From a virus, in the IMG/VR virus record IMGVR_UViG_3300043773_000805, positions 1 to 23,428 of that record: a DNA stretch of 23,428 bases; one strand, written 5' to 3'. Shown here piece after piece: positions 6,903 to 13,643 of the stretch; position 1 is the first letter of the stretch; each line of letters opens with the position of its first letter. The translations under genes and the position numbers were made by a program. Under the pieces are notes generated by a model. It did no database searches. It saw only the letters and a program-made list of their open reading frames with translations, and was not told where the DNA came from.

Positions 6903-8150
6903 TTACGAGCAGATGATCTGAGTCAGCGCGCCGGTGCAGCGGCGGAAGATGATGGTCATTCCCTGGTTTGTGAATATAGGCTCCGAAGCGTGAACGAACT
7001 CAGCATAATGCTGACCCTTCTTCTCCAACGGATCTTCGCAGTCCGTATTGAACTTATAGGCACCAGTCACCCACTGCCACTCGCCCATGTAGTTGGTCGG
7101 CATCCACGCCAAATCGCCAACCCGATTGACGGGCCGCACAATGTGGCTCTTGAACACATACGGAGTCACGATGAACGCAGCCTCGTACGGAGCGGTCGTC
7201 CAGCTCGAATTGACGCTGAACACAGTACCCTTCGTTCCGCTCGCACTGGTGAACGGCTGAACCAGCGTGTACTTGCCACCGGCATAAGTGAAGCGGGGTG
7301 GGAACAGATTCGGCACATGGCGATAGTTCTTAATCACCCGGTTCGCGCCAATCCGCTTGAGCAACTCCGCACCAGCGCCACTGCCCTGATCAGCGAAACG
7401 CAAGTCATCGCGGAACGCCGGGTTGTTCTGAGCGATACGCTGCGAAGCCTCCAAGCCGATGTACAACGGGAACACCGGACCATCGCTGCTGTACGAGATG
7501 AAGCCGGAGCTATCAGGATTCGTTGCACCGTTACGAATCAGCGTAGCAGCCGCGACATCGAGCATCTCCTGAGTCAGCTCAGAGGTGGACTGATTGAGCG
7601 CCTGACCAGCAGAACCAGTCTGAATCCACGGGAACTCATTCACGCCAGAGGGAATCGTCTCGACCTGAGTAAAGGACGAGTCGGCCACTGCCTTGATCGC
7701 GAACTTCGCGAACGTATTCTGATAGCGAGTCTCCCATGAACGCTGAGCGCGGATCGAGAGCTTCTCCAAGTACACGCGCAAGAACGCCTCGACGCGGTGG
7801 TCATAGGTCAGATCATCCTTACACAAGAGCGGACCCTTGAGCGCGAAACGCTCAGGACTCCATGTAACGGAATTAAAACCAACCGGAACCTCGCTATAGG
7901 TGACATCGCAAGCGCCGCCGTTGTCGCCGGGGTTACCGCTCGCTAGGGTAATGGCCGACCACTCCTCAGCCGAAGTCGGCTCGATGCTGGTCGTGTTGTA
8001 CGAGGTCTGGGTCAAGCCAGTACCTTGAGGATACTCTCCGCGCTCAATCATATTGAGCCACATCGAGCGATACGAGGCGCGTTTATAGACGTCCTGCGCG
8101 AGCGACTCAGTCGCTACGGCGAAGGCGTTGAAGACATTAGGACAAGCCAT
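6903..8150 (-). CDS. Major capsid protein
   Basis: 415 residues, in the size range of HK97-fold capsid proteins. It contains a mid-protein segment rich in Arg/Phe and hydrophobics (FALKGPLLCKDDLTYDHRVEAFLRVYLEKL), a long helix-like region, and a C-terminal part (VFKSHIVRPVNRVGDLAWMP, then NFTDCEDP-type and KKGQHYAEFVHASEPI segments) that I associate with capsid proteins of metagenomic siphophages. Cysteines are unusually frequent for a capsid protein. It is followed by two terminators and preceded by a 199-base leader without another gene. No Shine-Dalgarno sequence precedes the ATG (TTTTTTCTCAAT). The scaffold-like gene lies on the opposite strand, which is unusual. Confidence 0.75.
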   Translation of the reverse strand: MACPNVFNAFAVATESLAQDVYKRASYRSMWLNMIERGEYPQGTGLTQTSYNTTSIEPTSAEEWSAITLASGNPGDNGGACDVTYSEVPVGFNSVTWSPERFALKGPLLCKDDLTYDHRVEAFLRVYLEKLSIRAQRSWETRYQNTFAKFAIKAVADSSFTQVETIPSGVNEFPWIQTGSAGQALNQSTSELTQEMLDVAAATLIRNGATNPDSSGFISYSSDGPVFPLYIGLEASQRIAQNNPAFRDDLRFADQGSGAGAELLKRIGANRVIKNYRHVPNLFPPRFTYAGGKYTLVQPFTSASGTKGTVFSVNSSWTTAPYEAAFIVTPYVFKSHIVRPVNRVGDLAWMPTNYMGEWQWVTGAYKFNTDCEDPLEKKGQHYAEFVHASEPIFTNQGMTIIFRRCTGALTQIICS

Positions 8151-8323
8151 ATTGAGAAAAAATTAAACCGACGTTATCTGCATTTGGTAGGCCATTCTAT
8201 CCATCCATCAAACGATGGCGGATCGGACCTACGCGCTGACCGATGCGGAGCGTCATTGCCGCTTAGACAGTTTTGCGATGGCTGACCAAGCCTCCGCCTT
8301 GCTTAGGGTCGATAAGCCGGATG

Positions 8324-8340
8324 GATACATTTTATGTATC
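8324..8340. repeat. Small inverted repeat in the capsid leader
   Basis: GATACAT-TTT-ATGTATC, a 7-bp perfect inverted repeat between the nuclease-like gene and the capsid gene. It could be an operator or mRNA hairpin. A match of this size is expected about once by chance in a window this long, so weight is low. Confidence 0.3.
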
Positions 8341-8349
8341 ACGAGTCAA

Positions 8350-8895
8350 TTAGAATAAGTGCGCTGATTGGCAATCCGAAGGATTGTCGATTAGCTCGCT
8401 CTGATCCGCCATGTAGGTTTTGTATCCCTTGATGAGCGTTCCGATTCTATGCGGCTGGATGATATGTTCCTTCGCGATGAATCCTCGGAACGTATACGGA
8501 CCGGGGAATTGACCCGTCATCAGCGCGTAGAAATCCACGCCATCGGTCTTTGAACCCTTGCGCGCATCGACCAGTAGCTTGCCATTCTCGTACTTCGTCG
8601 TCTTCACATCGATGCGAATGCCCGGAGGGATGGGCGGGATAATCGCGTCGTAGAGCGGGTGCGGTGGCTCTCGATCCGTGTCGATGTCGGGGTAGACATT
8701 AAATAGCTTACAGAAGGCTATCTCGCCGCACACGCCCTCCAGATCCACCGTCGCAGGGTCATCCGTGCTTATCTTCAAGTTCGTAGTGTTGAAATGACGG
8801 TTATTGCCGTTGCGATTCTTGGCTACGAAGTGGGCCAACTTCCTCTCAGCTTGATTGAGAGAAATAACTTGACCAATTTTAATTTTACTTAACAT
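8350..8895 (-). CDS. PD-(D/E)XK nuclease-like protein
   Basis: 181 residues from the ATG at 8895 (a TTG two codons upstream is less likely). A helical N terminus precedes a restriction-endonuclease-like core: GEIAFCKLF (Glu58), LYDAII (Asp83), and RIDVKTT (Asp96-x-Lys98), giving the spacing of a PD-(D/E)XK active site. It would cut DNA using metal ions. The partner and specificity are unknown. Located between the small-terminase-like gene and the capsid gene, it could act in packaging, genome processing or host DNA degradation. No family name is recognised. Confidence 0.6.
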   Translation of the reverse strand: MLSKIKIGQVISLNQAERKLAHFVAKNRNGNNRHFNTTNLKISTDDPATVDLEGVCGEIAFCKLFNVYPDIDTDREPPHPLYDAIIPPIPPGIRIDVKTTKYENGKLLVDARKGSKTDGVDFYALMTGQFPGPYTFRGFIAKEHIIQPHRIGTLIKGYKTYMADQSELIDNPSDCQSAHLF

Positions 8896-9076
8896 GGTCA
8901 AAAAGACGGAAAATTTTTGAGGGGGGTATCGTAAACGAAGCCCACCCGCAAAGGGGGTGCCAGGTCTTACGTCAACTTTCGTGCCAATCCTAGGAAAAAC
9001 AATCCTTTTGTCCCATTAGATTTACTTATGCTGACTATAAGTTTCTACGTGTTGCACAATACTAGTTATATTCACT

Positions 9077-9514
9077 TTAAACGGGATTCACGCTTTGTTC
9101 CACGTGGAACAATTTGTCAGGCATTGAACCTAACAAGTTAATGGACACTGAGGTTGATTCGTTACCTTCAGACCAGCCAAACACAAGCGCTGATCGCTTC
9201 GCAACGCTCCCGAGTATCTGCTCCCGTGTTGATTCATCTTTGATTCCGTCCAACGAATAGCTATCGATTCGTTCCAGCGTGCTGGCAGCGTCCGCCGCGA
9301 GTTTCGAACGTACCAAAGCAGAGAGACTTTCTAGGGATTGGGTTTTCTTTTCAATGCAAACCGTTTGCATTTGCGCCTTCACTTTCGTAATCCCTTCGCG
9401 GCACGCCCTACTGCGCAGAGTATTTATAGGCACGCTCAAATCGCTTGCAATTGCTGCCCATTCTTTCCCGCTGAGATACTGCGCCGTTGCGCTCTTCCAT
9501 TGCTTGGCCGTCAT
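9077..9514 (-). CDS. Small-terminase-like HTH protein
   Basis: 145 residues. The N terminus (TAKQWKSATAQYLSGKEWAAIASDLSVPINTLRSRACREG) is a helix-turn-helix of the homeodomain/terminase-small-subunit kind: EWAAIASDLSVPINTLRSRA contains both helices. A helical middle follows, and the C terminus reads LFHVEQSVNPV. In phages this kind of protein recognises pac/cos DNA and loads the large terminase. The FHVEQ is encoded by a perfect parS-type palindrome (9095-9112). The frame stays open for about 25 codons upstream of ATG 9514 without a better start. It is first in the minus-strand late operon, though the large terminase is not in the window. A generic HTH regulator is the main alternative. Confidence 0.55.
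   Translation of the reverse strand: MTAKQWKSATAQYLSGKEWAAIASDLSVPINTLRSRACREGITKVKAQMQTVCIEKKTQSLESLSALVRSKLAADAASTLERIDSYSLDGIKDESTREQILGSVAKRSALVFGWSEGNESTSVSINLLGSMPDKLFHVEQSVNPV
9095..9112. promoter_or_regulatory. parS-like 18-bp palindrome
   Basis: TTGTTCCACGTGGAACAA is a perfect 18-bp palindrome. Its 16-bp core TGTTCCACGTGGAACA equals the parS variant known from Pseudomonas chromosomes and differs symmetrically at two positions from the canonical TGTTTCACGTGAAACA bound by ParB. It lies inside the small-terminase-like gene near its 3' end. I found no second copy by eye and no parA/parB gene in the window. Confidence 0.6.
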
Positions 9515-9657
9515 CCTGAGATGATTGGCCGTTGCGCCGTCCGTTGCAACTCCGGTTTTCCCCTTCCCCAGTCGCTTTCCTAGAATTTATTTTCCCTCGT
9601 TTTCCCCAATGAATCCGGCCCTTTTGCACCTTTCTAAATTTATTTTTGATTTTTCTT

Positions 9658-9686
9658 TTGACTCCCTCCGCTCCGTTGCCTAGTCT
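9658..9686 (+). promoter_or_regulatory. Possible plus-strand promoter of the accessory island
   Basis: TTGACT (9658-9663), a 17-base spacer and TAGTCT (9681-9686) lie upstream of the ATG at 9697. The -35 has five of six consensus bases and the -10 only three. The position, in the divergent gap between minus- and plus-strand operons, is where a promoter is expected. The gap upstream is strikingly pyrimidine-rich on the plus strand. Confidence 0.3.
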
Positions 9687-9696
9687 GTCCGCAGCA

Positions 9697-9801
9697 ATGA
9701 AAACCGCGCTTCAAAAACTCGCCTCATTCCTACTCTGCGCCGCGCTTTACGCCGTCGCCAGCTATGCTTTCTTCCTGATTTTCTTTAAATCTCAATTCTA
9801 A
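9697..9801 (+). CDS. 34-residue single-pass membrane peptide
   Basis: The short ORF MKTALQKLASFLLCAALY continues into a hydrophobic helix (AVASYAFFLIFF) and ends in KSQF. The whole middle is one transmembrane segment or an uncleaved signal, with positive charges at the N terminus. It is first in the plus-strand island, 4 bases before the GP88-like gene. Family unknown. It may be a tiny holin-like, inhibitor or leader peptide. No Shine-Dalgarno sequence (GTCCGCAGCA precedes ATG). Confidence 0.5.
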   Translation: MKTALQKLASFLLCAALYAVASYAFFLIFFKSQF

Positions 9802-9805
9802 TCCC

Positions 9806-10498
9806 ATGACCAAAAACCTCCTATCCATCGACACCAACGCAAAGACCGTCAAAGGGCAATCTAAAGGCTACCGCACCGGAATTCTGTATCTTGCGCCAGC
9901 TTCGGTGTCCGGTGTCGTAAATGTTTGCCCGCATGCGTCGCCAGCATGCCGCGCCGCTTGTCTGTATTCCGCAGGACGTGGCGCATTTACTAGCGTTCAA
10001 AAGGCACGCATCAACAAAACACGTTTTTACGTCACCAACAAAAACGCTTTCGTGGCCACGCTGATATCGAACGTGTCAAAACTAGTCGCCAAGTGTACCA
10101 AAGAAAACGCCACGCCGACGGTGCGTTTAAACGGTACTTCAGACATTGGATGGGAGCGTCAAGGCATTATTCAAGCGTTCAAAGGTGTTCAATTTTACGA
10201 CTACACCAAAAACGTGGCGCGCATGTTTGCCTTTCTAGACGGTACTTTGCCCAAGAATTACAACCTCACGTTTTCCCGCTCCGAAACGAACGAAAACGAC
10301 TGCGTTTCAATTCTCAAACGTGGCGGTAACGTGGCGGTAGTCTTTCGCAGCAAAGTTCTGCCGACGCATTGGAACGGTTTTCCCGTAATAAACGGCGACG
10401 AGAACGACCTTCGATTCCTTGACCCCCGTGGCGTGGTCGTTGGCCTGACAGCCAAGGGCAAAGCAAAGTCCGACACAAGCGGTTTTGTGGTGGGTTAA
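9806..10498 (+). CDS. GP88-like phage protein
   Basis: 230 residues. The segment LYLAPASVSGVVNVCPHASPACRAACLYSAGRG contains four cysteines in the pattern expected for the phage gene-product-88 type of protein (CPxAxxxCxxxCLxxxGRG), followed by VQKARINKTRFYV. A conserved second half includes VRLNGTSDIGWE and YDYTKN (about residues 108-130), then LTFSRSETNEND. The molecular function is not established. The clustered cysteines suggest a metal site. It follows a 34-residue membrane peptide and starts after an AATCCC-ATG leader. Recognition is from memory of the family pattern. Confidence 0.7.
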   Translation: MTKNLLSIDTNAKTVKGQSKGYRTGILYLAPASVSGVVNVCPHASPACRAACLYSAGRGAFTSVQKARINKTRFYVTNKNAFVATLISNVSKLVAKCTKENATPTVRLNGTSDIGWERQGIIQAFKGVQFYDYTKNVARMFAFLDGTLPKNYNLTFSRSETNENDCVSILKRGGNVAVVFRSKVLPTHWNGFPVINGDENDLRFLDPRGVVVGLTAKGKAKSDTSGFVVG

Positions 10499-10508
10499 AG
10501 GTGCGTGC

Positions 10509-10532
10509 CAAACTATCGGAAACGGTAGTTTG
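10509..10532 (+). other. Strong RNA hairpin with GAAA tetraloop
   Basis: CAAACTATCG (10509-10518) pairs with CGGTAGTTTG (10523-10532) over 10 bp with one wobble, closed by a GAAA tetraloop. It lies in the gap after the GP88-like gene. No T-run follows, so it looks more like an mRNA stability or processing element than a classical terminator. Confidence 0.55.
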
Positions 10533-10580
10533 CAACGTGTCTTTAACTCTCAATCCAAAGCATCCAATCCACTAAATCCA

Positions 10581-10814
10581 ATGACCAACCGATATTCAGG
10601 CCAATGCGTTCAATGTCACGAATACGTGCCTGCAGGCCTTGGCACAGTCACCAAACGCAACCGCGCATGGCGCATCGACTGCAATGCATGCACCGGACGC
10701 GTCGCGCAAAGCACCGACCTAGTCTGCGTCAAACTCTCATCCGGCTGGACAGGCACGCGCAATGCACGCGGACGCTGCGAGGACGCGCCATGCTGCGGTT
10801 GCTGCACTTTCTAA
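10581..10814 (+). CDS. Cys-rich zinc-ribbon-like protein
   Basis: 77 residues from ATG 10581, which follows an AAATCCA leader. Eleven cysteines: CVQC at 9-12, CNAC at 34-37, then C49, C66 and a dense CCGCC at 71-75. The first half (YSGQCVQCHEYVPAGLGTVTK, then WRIDCNAC) resembles a small two-CxxC zinc ribbon. The function is unknown, with nucleic-acid or protein binding likely. It follows the GP88-like gene, with which it may be co-expressed. Confidence 0.6.
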   Translation: MTNRYSGQCVQCHEYVPAGLGTVTKRNRAWRIDCNACTGRVAQSTDLVCVKLSSGWTGTRNARGRCEDAPCCGCCTF

Positions 10815-10839
10815 GTCTCAATCCCAACGAACAACCCCA

Positions 10840-11022
10840 ATGAAACTCGCAGAATTTATCCGCCTCCGTTCCTTTGAAGATCCTTTCATTCTGTCCGGCG
10901 AAAAGTGGCAATTTGTCACCGTCCGACGGTCCGACGGGGCAGAGGATATTGGAGTATACCGCTTCTCAACCGATCTTTGCCACGACTACGCGGACTTTCG
11001 CGCCATGTTCAATCTGTCCTGA
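10840..11022 (+). CDS. Small hypothetical protein
   Basis: 60 residues (MKLAEFIRLRSFEDPF and onwards, ending DFRAMFNLS), mixed alpha/beta, with no membrane segment. The ATG is preceded by ACAACCCCA, and an upstream CTCAATCCC occurs in the same gap. Family not recognised. Confidence 0.5.
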   Translation: MKLAEFIRLRSFEDPFILSGEKWQFVTVRRSDGAEDIGVYRFSTDLCHDYADFRAMFNLS

Positions 11023-11036
11023 TTTCCCGCGCGAGA

Positions 11037-11052
11037 CTATCCGCAAGGGTAG
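11037..11052 (+). other. Small RNA hairpin with GCAA tetraloop
   Basis: CTATCC-GCAA-GGGTAG forms a 6-bp stem with one wobble, closed by a GNRA-type tetraloop, in the gap before the next gene. The same arms (CTATCC / GGGTAG) recur in the gap near 11585-11626. Confidence 0.4.
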
Positions 11053-11086
11053 CCTCCGGCGGTCAATCAAACACGAACAAAACACC

Positions 11087-11356
11087 ATGCAATCAATCCA
11101 AACAAAATACCTCCCCGCGACTGACTCCAAAGGTTCACGCATCAAAGCAAAGTGTGCGCGCGGCTCCATCACCATTCCACTGGACTACGGTTTAAGCGGT
11201 GACGATATCCACCGCGCGGCAGTTCTCGCGCTTGTGACTCGTTTTTTAGATGAAGACGAATCGAAAGGCACGCCCCGCGAGACTAACTTTTGGAACCGCG
11301 CTTTCGTAAGCGGTTCGCTCCCCGACGGTTCAATGGCGCATATCTTCACCGCCTAA
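11087..11356 (+). CDS. Conserved small phage protein (TKYLxxT...GSRIKAK type)
   Basis: 89 residues. MQSIQTKYLPATDSKGSRIK and AVLALVTRFL together with GSLPDGSMAHIF match a small phage protein pattern often seen in early regions. No function is known to me. The ATG follows AAAACACC without a Shine-Dalgarno sequence. Confidence 0.6.
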   Translation: MQSIQTKYLPATDSKGSRIKAKCARGSITIPLDYGLSGDDIHRAAVLALVTRFLDEDESKGTPRETNFWNRAFVSGSLPDGSMAHIFTA

Positions 11357-11375
11357 CCCATTCCCCGCGCATCCA

Positions 11376-11579
11376 ATGAAATACTACGTCATGAAAACAA
11401 GTCTCGCGAGCGGCTCAAAACCGCTATTGGACCACTGGTCAAAGTCCGAATCGGACGCCGTCGCATATGCGCGCCAGCAACTAGACCTGTGGCGCGAGGT
11501 TGGCGTCTTAAATCCCCCGCGCTACGAAGTCCATTATAGCGGCCTTCGCGGCTCCGCCCTCTGGTCAAGTCTCGACTGA
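11376..11579 (+). CDS. Small hypothetical protein
   Basis: 67 residues (MKYYVMKTSLASGSKPLLDH, then a helix SESDAVAYARQQLDLWREV and a beta-like end YEVHYSGLRGSALW). It is preceded by CCCCGCGCATCCA directly before ATG, the island's typical leader. No family recognised. Confidence 0.5.
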   Translation: MKYYVMKTSLASGSKPLLDHWSKSESDAVAYARQQLDLWREVGVLNPPRYEVHYSGLRGSALWSSLD

Positions 11580-11584
11580 TCGAC

Positions 11585-11628
11585 CTATCCTCCGCGCCCC
11601 ATTCGAAAGAGTAGGGCGACAGGGTAGG
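11585..11628 (+). other. Nested RNA hairpin in intergenic gap
   Basis: CCTATCC (11585-11591) can pair with GGGTAGG (about 11621-11627), enclosing a second small stem GCCC/GGGC around TTCGAAAGAG. The arms resemble those of the hairpins at 10509 and 11037. It is a structural prediction by eye only. Confidence 0.35.
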
Positions 11629-11653
11629 CCATAAGTCCTTCTCAAATAATCCA

Positions 11654-11857
11654 ATGAATCCAATCCATACGTTTCAAAACGAAGATCACGCCCAATATTT
11701 TTCCCGCGCAATGAATGCATGGGGAGGAAGGCGCAACGAAGGCCAGCCAGTAGTTTTCCGCGAAGGCAAAACGGTTTACCTCAGGCCAGAATTCTCATCG
11801 AAAGAATCCATGCGCGAATTCACCTATCAGCTTCAGGCATTTTCCGCTGACCAATAA
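11654..11857 (+). CDS. Small hypothetical protein
   Basis: 67 residues (FQNEDHAQYFSRAMNAWGGRR, then QPVVFREGKTVYLRPEFSS and a helix ESMREFTYQLQAFS). The alpha-beta-beta-alpha layout suggests a compact fold. It starts after AATAATCCA. Family not recognised. Confidence 0.5.
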   Translation: MNPIHTFQNEDHAQYFSRAMNAWGGRRNEGQPVVFREGKTVYLRPEFSSKESMREFTYQLQAFSADQ

Positions 11858-11861
11858 TCCC

Positions 11862-12035
11862 ATGAAATACACCCTCTTCGACCATTTCAATATGCGCACG
11901 ATATCGCGCCATCGTTCCTTCGAAACCGCTTCCCGCGCACAAGTCCGCCATTCCCGCGCCATTAAACGGACGCACGGACGCAATTCCTATCTTCCGACGG
12001 TCGTAATGCTCAACGGTCAAATCACTCTCAAATAA
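11862..12035 (+). CDS. 57-residue basic hypothetical protein
   Basis: An ORF starting 4 bases after the previous stop with leader AATAATCCC-ATG. The product (MKYTLFDHFNMRTISRHRSF and onwards) is very basic, rich in Arg and His (for example RHSRAIKRTHGR), and ends in a short hydrophobic strand (VVMLNGQITLK). Nucleic-acid binding is possible. The leader match and tight spacing are the reason to call it. Confidence 0.5.
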   Translation: MKYTLFDHFNMRTISRHRSFETASRAQVRHSRAIKRTHGRNSYLPTVVMLNGQITLK

Positions 12036-12043
12036 TCCAAATC

Positions 12044-12652
12044 ATGAATCCAAAGCTAATCCCCATTCTCGAAAAGCTAATCGCTCGCGACTCGGTCCTG
12101 TCGTCTTTCGAAGCGCGCCGGCTCCCGTTATCCGCCCGCGCCTACGTCCGCCATAATTACCGCATGGACGATGCTTTCACTCCCGAGGAGCAAGACTTAA
12201 TCGAGGAACTCCCTCCGTTCGCCGACGACATAGCAGACTCTTTCCGCGCCGGCACTGGCGGTGACGATTCCGTGTACCATCTATTTCAGGACGGCTCCCT
12301 GTGGCTCAAAACCAACGCATACAGCAGCATATGGGCCGACGCTACAGACTATGCGGTCGAAGTCATCCTCCCGCGCATGACCCTGTCCCGCATGGACGCG
12401 CAATTGCTCCGCGCTATCGACATGGAAGATGCGGTTGACGGCGTGCGGCAGGACTTTTTCACCGCTTTTGCCGGCGTGCTGCACCGCTCATGTCATATCG
12501 CGCATTGCGACGCTCGCGGACATTGGGACGCATTCACGCGCCAGCTAGGCGACGGTCAGCGCGAAATCATCGAATTCGGAGGCAGTGAAACTGGCGAATC
12601 TGAAGGTCAGTCGTTTGCCGAAACCTTTAAGCGCGAAACCATCAACGCCTGA
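12044..12652 (+). CDS. Hypothetical protein of the accessory island
   Basis: 202 residues, the largest unknown of this block. It has an acidic middle (FTPEEQDLIEELPPFADDIADSF), a strand-rich segment (YHLFQDGSLWLKTNAYSSIW) and a helical part with His/Cys (LHRSCHIAHCDARGHWDAF) that could bind metal. There is no signal or membrane segment. It starts after TAATCCAAATC. Function unknown. Confidence 0.6.
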   Translation: MNPKLIPILEKLIARDSVLSSFEARRLPLSARAYVRHNYRMDDAFTPEEQDLIEELPPFADDIADSFRAGTGGDDSVYHLFQDGSLWLKTNAYSSIWADATDYAVEVILPRMTLSRMDAQLLRAIDMEDAVDGVRQDFFTAFAGVLHRSCHIAHCDARGHWDAFTRQLGDGQREIIEFGGSETGESEGQSFAETFKRETINA

Positions 12653-12656
12653 ACCC

Positions 12657-12965
12657 ATGAAATCCCATACCCCCGGCCCTTGGCTTGTCCGATTCGACGA
12701 GGATCAATTCGACCCGACGCATTCGACTCTTAAGATCATCGATGGCCGTGAAGAATCGGTGAACCATACACACGGCGCGCTCTCCCTCGCCTTCATCAAC
12801 GTAAGCGCCTTCGCCCCGCACATGGACGAACCGCTTGCAAATGCGACGCTCATCGCTTCCGCGCCCGATCTTCTCTCCGCGCTGGAACGTCTGGCGCATC
12901 CAATGGCCGACGACGACGACCTGTACCACGCATTCGCCATCATCGCGAAGGCGAAAGGGCTTTAA
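12657..12965 (+). CDS. HTPGPW-type conserved phage protein
   Basis: 102 residues from ATG 12657 (leader CTGAACCC, 4 bases after the previous stop). It shows the well-known phage small-protein frame SHTPGPW at the N terminus and ANATLIASAPDLLSALERL near residues 60-80. The function is not established. It is common in early regions of phages from many hosts. Confidence 0.7.
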   Translation: MKSHTPGPWLVRFDEDQFDPTHSTLKIIDGREESVNHTHGALSLAFINVSAFAPHMDEPLANATLIASAPDLLSALERLAHPMADDDDLYHAFAIIAKAKGL

Positions 12966-12992
12966 GCCGCTCCGGTTATCCGGTAAACCCTG

Positions 12993-13038
12993 TCCGCGCA
13001 TCAAATCCCACGAATAAACCGCATCCGCGCATCAAATC
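12993..13038 (+). repeat. Duplicated 15-bp leader (TCCGCGCATCAAATC)
   Basis: TCCGCGCATCAAATC occurs at 12993-13007 and again at 13024-13038, the second copy ending exactly at the ATG of the lysozyme-like gene. Related CCGCGCATC sequences precede the gene at 11376 and follow the methyltransferase near 15253. Confidence 0.6.
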
Positions 13039-13395
13039 ATGCATCCATTGCTCCTATCCGCGCTCATCCAGATCGAATCCCACGGAAACGATCATGCCAA
13101 AGGCCGTCACGGCGAACTTGGCGCGCTCCAGATCAAGCCGATTATGGTAAGAGACGTGAATCGCCTGATGGGTACATCCTACGCGCACCAACAGGTAACG
13201 AATCGAGCCGTCGCGACGTTCATCGCCAACGCATACCTTTCGCATTACGGACGCAATCTCAGCGACGAATCGCTCGCACGCATCTGGCAAGGTGGGCCAA
13301 CAGCCCTCAAGCGGTCCTCCTCCCGCGCCTATGGCCGTCGCGTCATGCGAAAACTTTCCTCTCTCGAAACAAACCAAACAACAGCAAAGAAATGA
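13039..13395 (+). CDS. Lytic-transglycosylase-like lysozyme
   Basis: 118 residues. LLSALIQIESHGNDHAKGRHGELGALQI carries the hallmark of SLT-type transglycosylases: the catalytic Glu (Glu13) in IESxGN, followed by the GELGALQI motif (25-32). IWQGGPTA later corresponds to the WNGGP region. No signal peptide is visible, so export would need a holin. It would cleave murein as endolysin or virion lysin. It lies in the accessory island on the opposite strand, about 10 kb from the holin/spanin cassette. Its stop overlaps the next start (ATGA). Confidence 0.75.
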   Translation: MHPLLLSALIQIESHGNDHAKGRHGELGALQIKPIMVRDVNRLMGTSYAHQQVTNRAVATFIANAYLSHYGRNLSDESLARIWQGGPTALKRSSSRAYGRRVMRKLSSLETNQTTAKK

Positions 13396-13643
13396 AACTA
13401 ACCATCCAGTCCAAACAGAACGCCCAGACCATCGTGGACCTGTTCAACGCAATCCTAACGGGCGAGGAGCAAGAATCCGGCGCGAAAGCGCTCTCAATCT
13501 ACGACGAAAACAAGCATATCTGTAGCCTGATCGCGAAGGATGGCACGCAAATCCTTGAACTCATCATCGAACGCGAGGACGGCGACGTGCTTTGCTCCGC
13601 TTCTAAGTGCATCAATAGCGAGGGAAAGGAGGAATCCAAGTGA
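13392..13643 (+). CDS. Small hypothetical protein
   Basis: 83 residues. The ATG overlaps the lysozyme stop (ATGA at 13392-13395). The protein is alpha/beta (KLTIQSKQNAQTIVDLFNAIL, then strands around HICSLIAKDGTQILELII). No family recognised. It is first of a coupled chain leading to the methyltransferase locus. Confidence 0.55.
   Translation: MKLTIQSKQNAQTIVDLFNAILTGEEQESGAKALSIYDENKHICSLIAKDGTQILELIIEREDGDVLCSASKCINSEGKEESK

Noticed and set aside
6990-7739. A 249-codon plus-strand frame inside the capsid gene
   Set aside because: Arg/His/Leu-rich translation typical of an antisense shadow; no start signal, and the capsid frame is clearly the real one.
8943-8959. CACCC/GGGTG hairpin between the terminase-like and nuclease-like genes as a terminator
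   Set aside because: Only 5 bp and no T-run on either strand.
9408-9629. A minus-strand frame overlapping the start of the small-terminase-like gene, possibly a frameshifted N terminus
   Set aside because: Composition is Arg/Gly/Asn-rich and unlike a protein domain. The HTH protein has a reasonable ATG start, and no slippery sequence or family match joins the two frames.
9624-9647. Bacteroidetes-type promoter (TTTG and TAnnTTTG) in the divergent gap
   Set aside because: A TATTTTTG is present, but the only TTTG upstream is about 14 bases away instead of about 20, in a T-rich stretch where such matches are expected.
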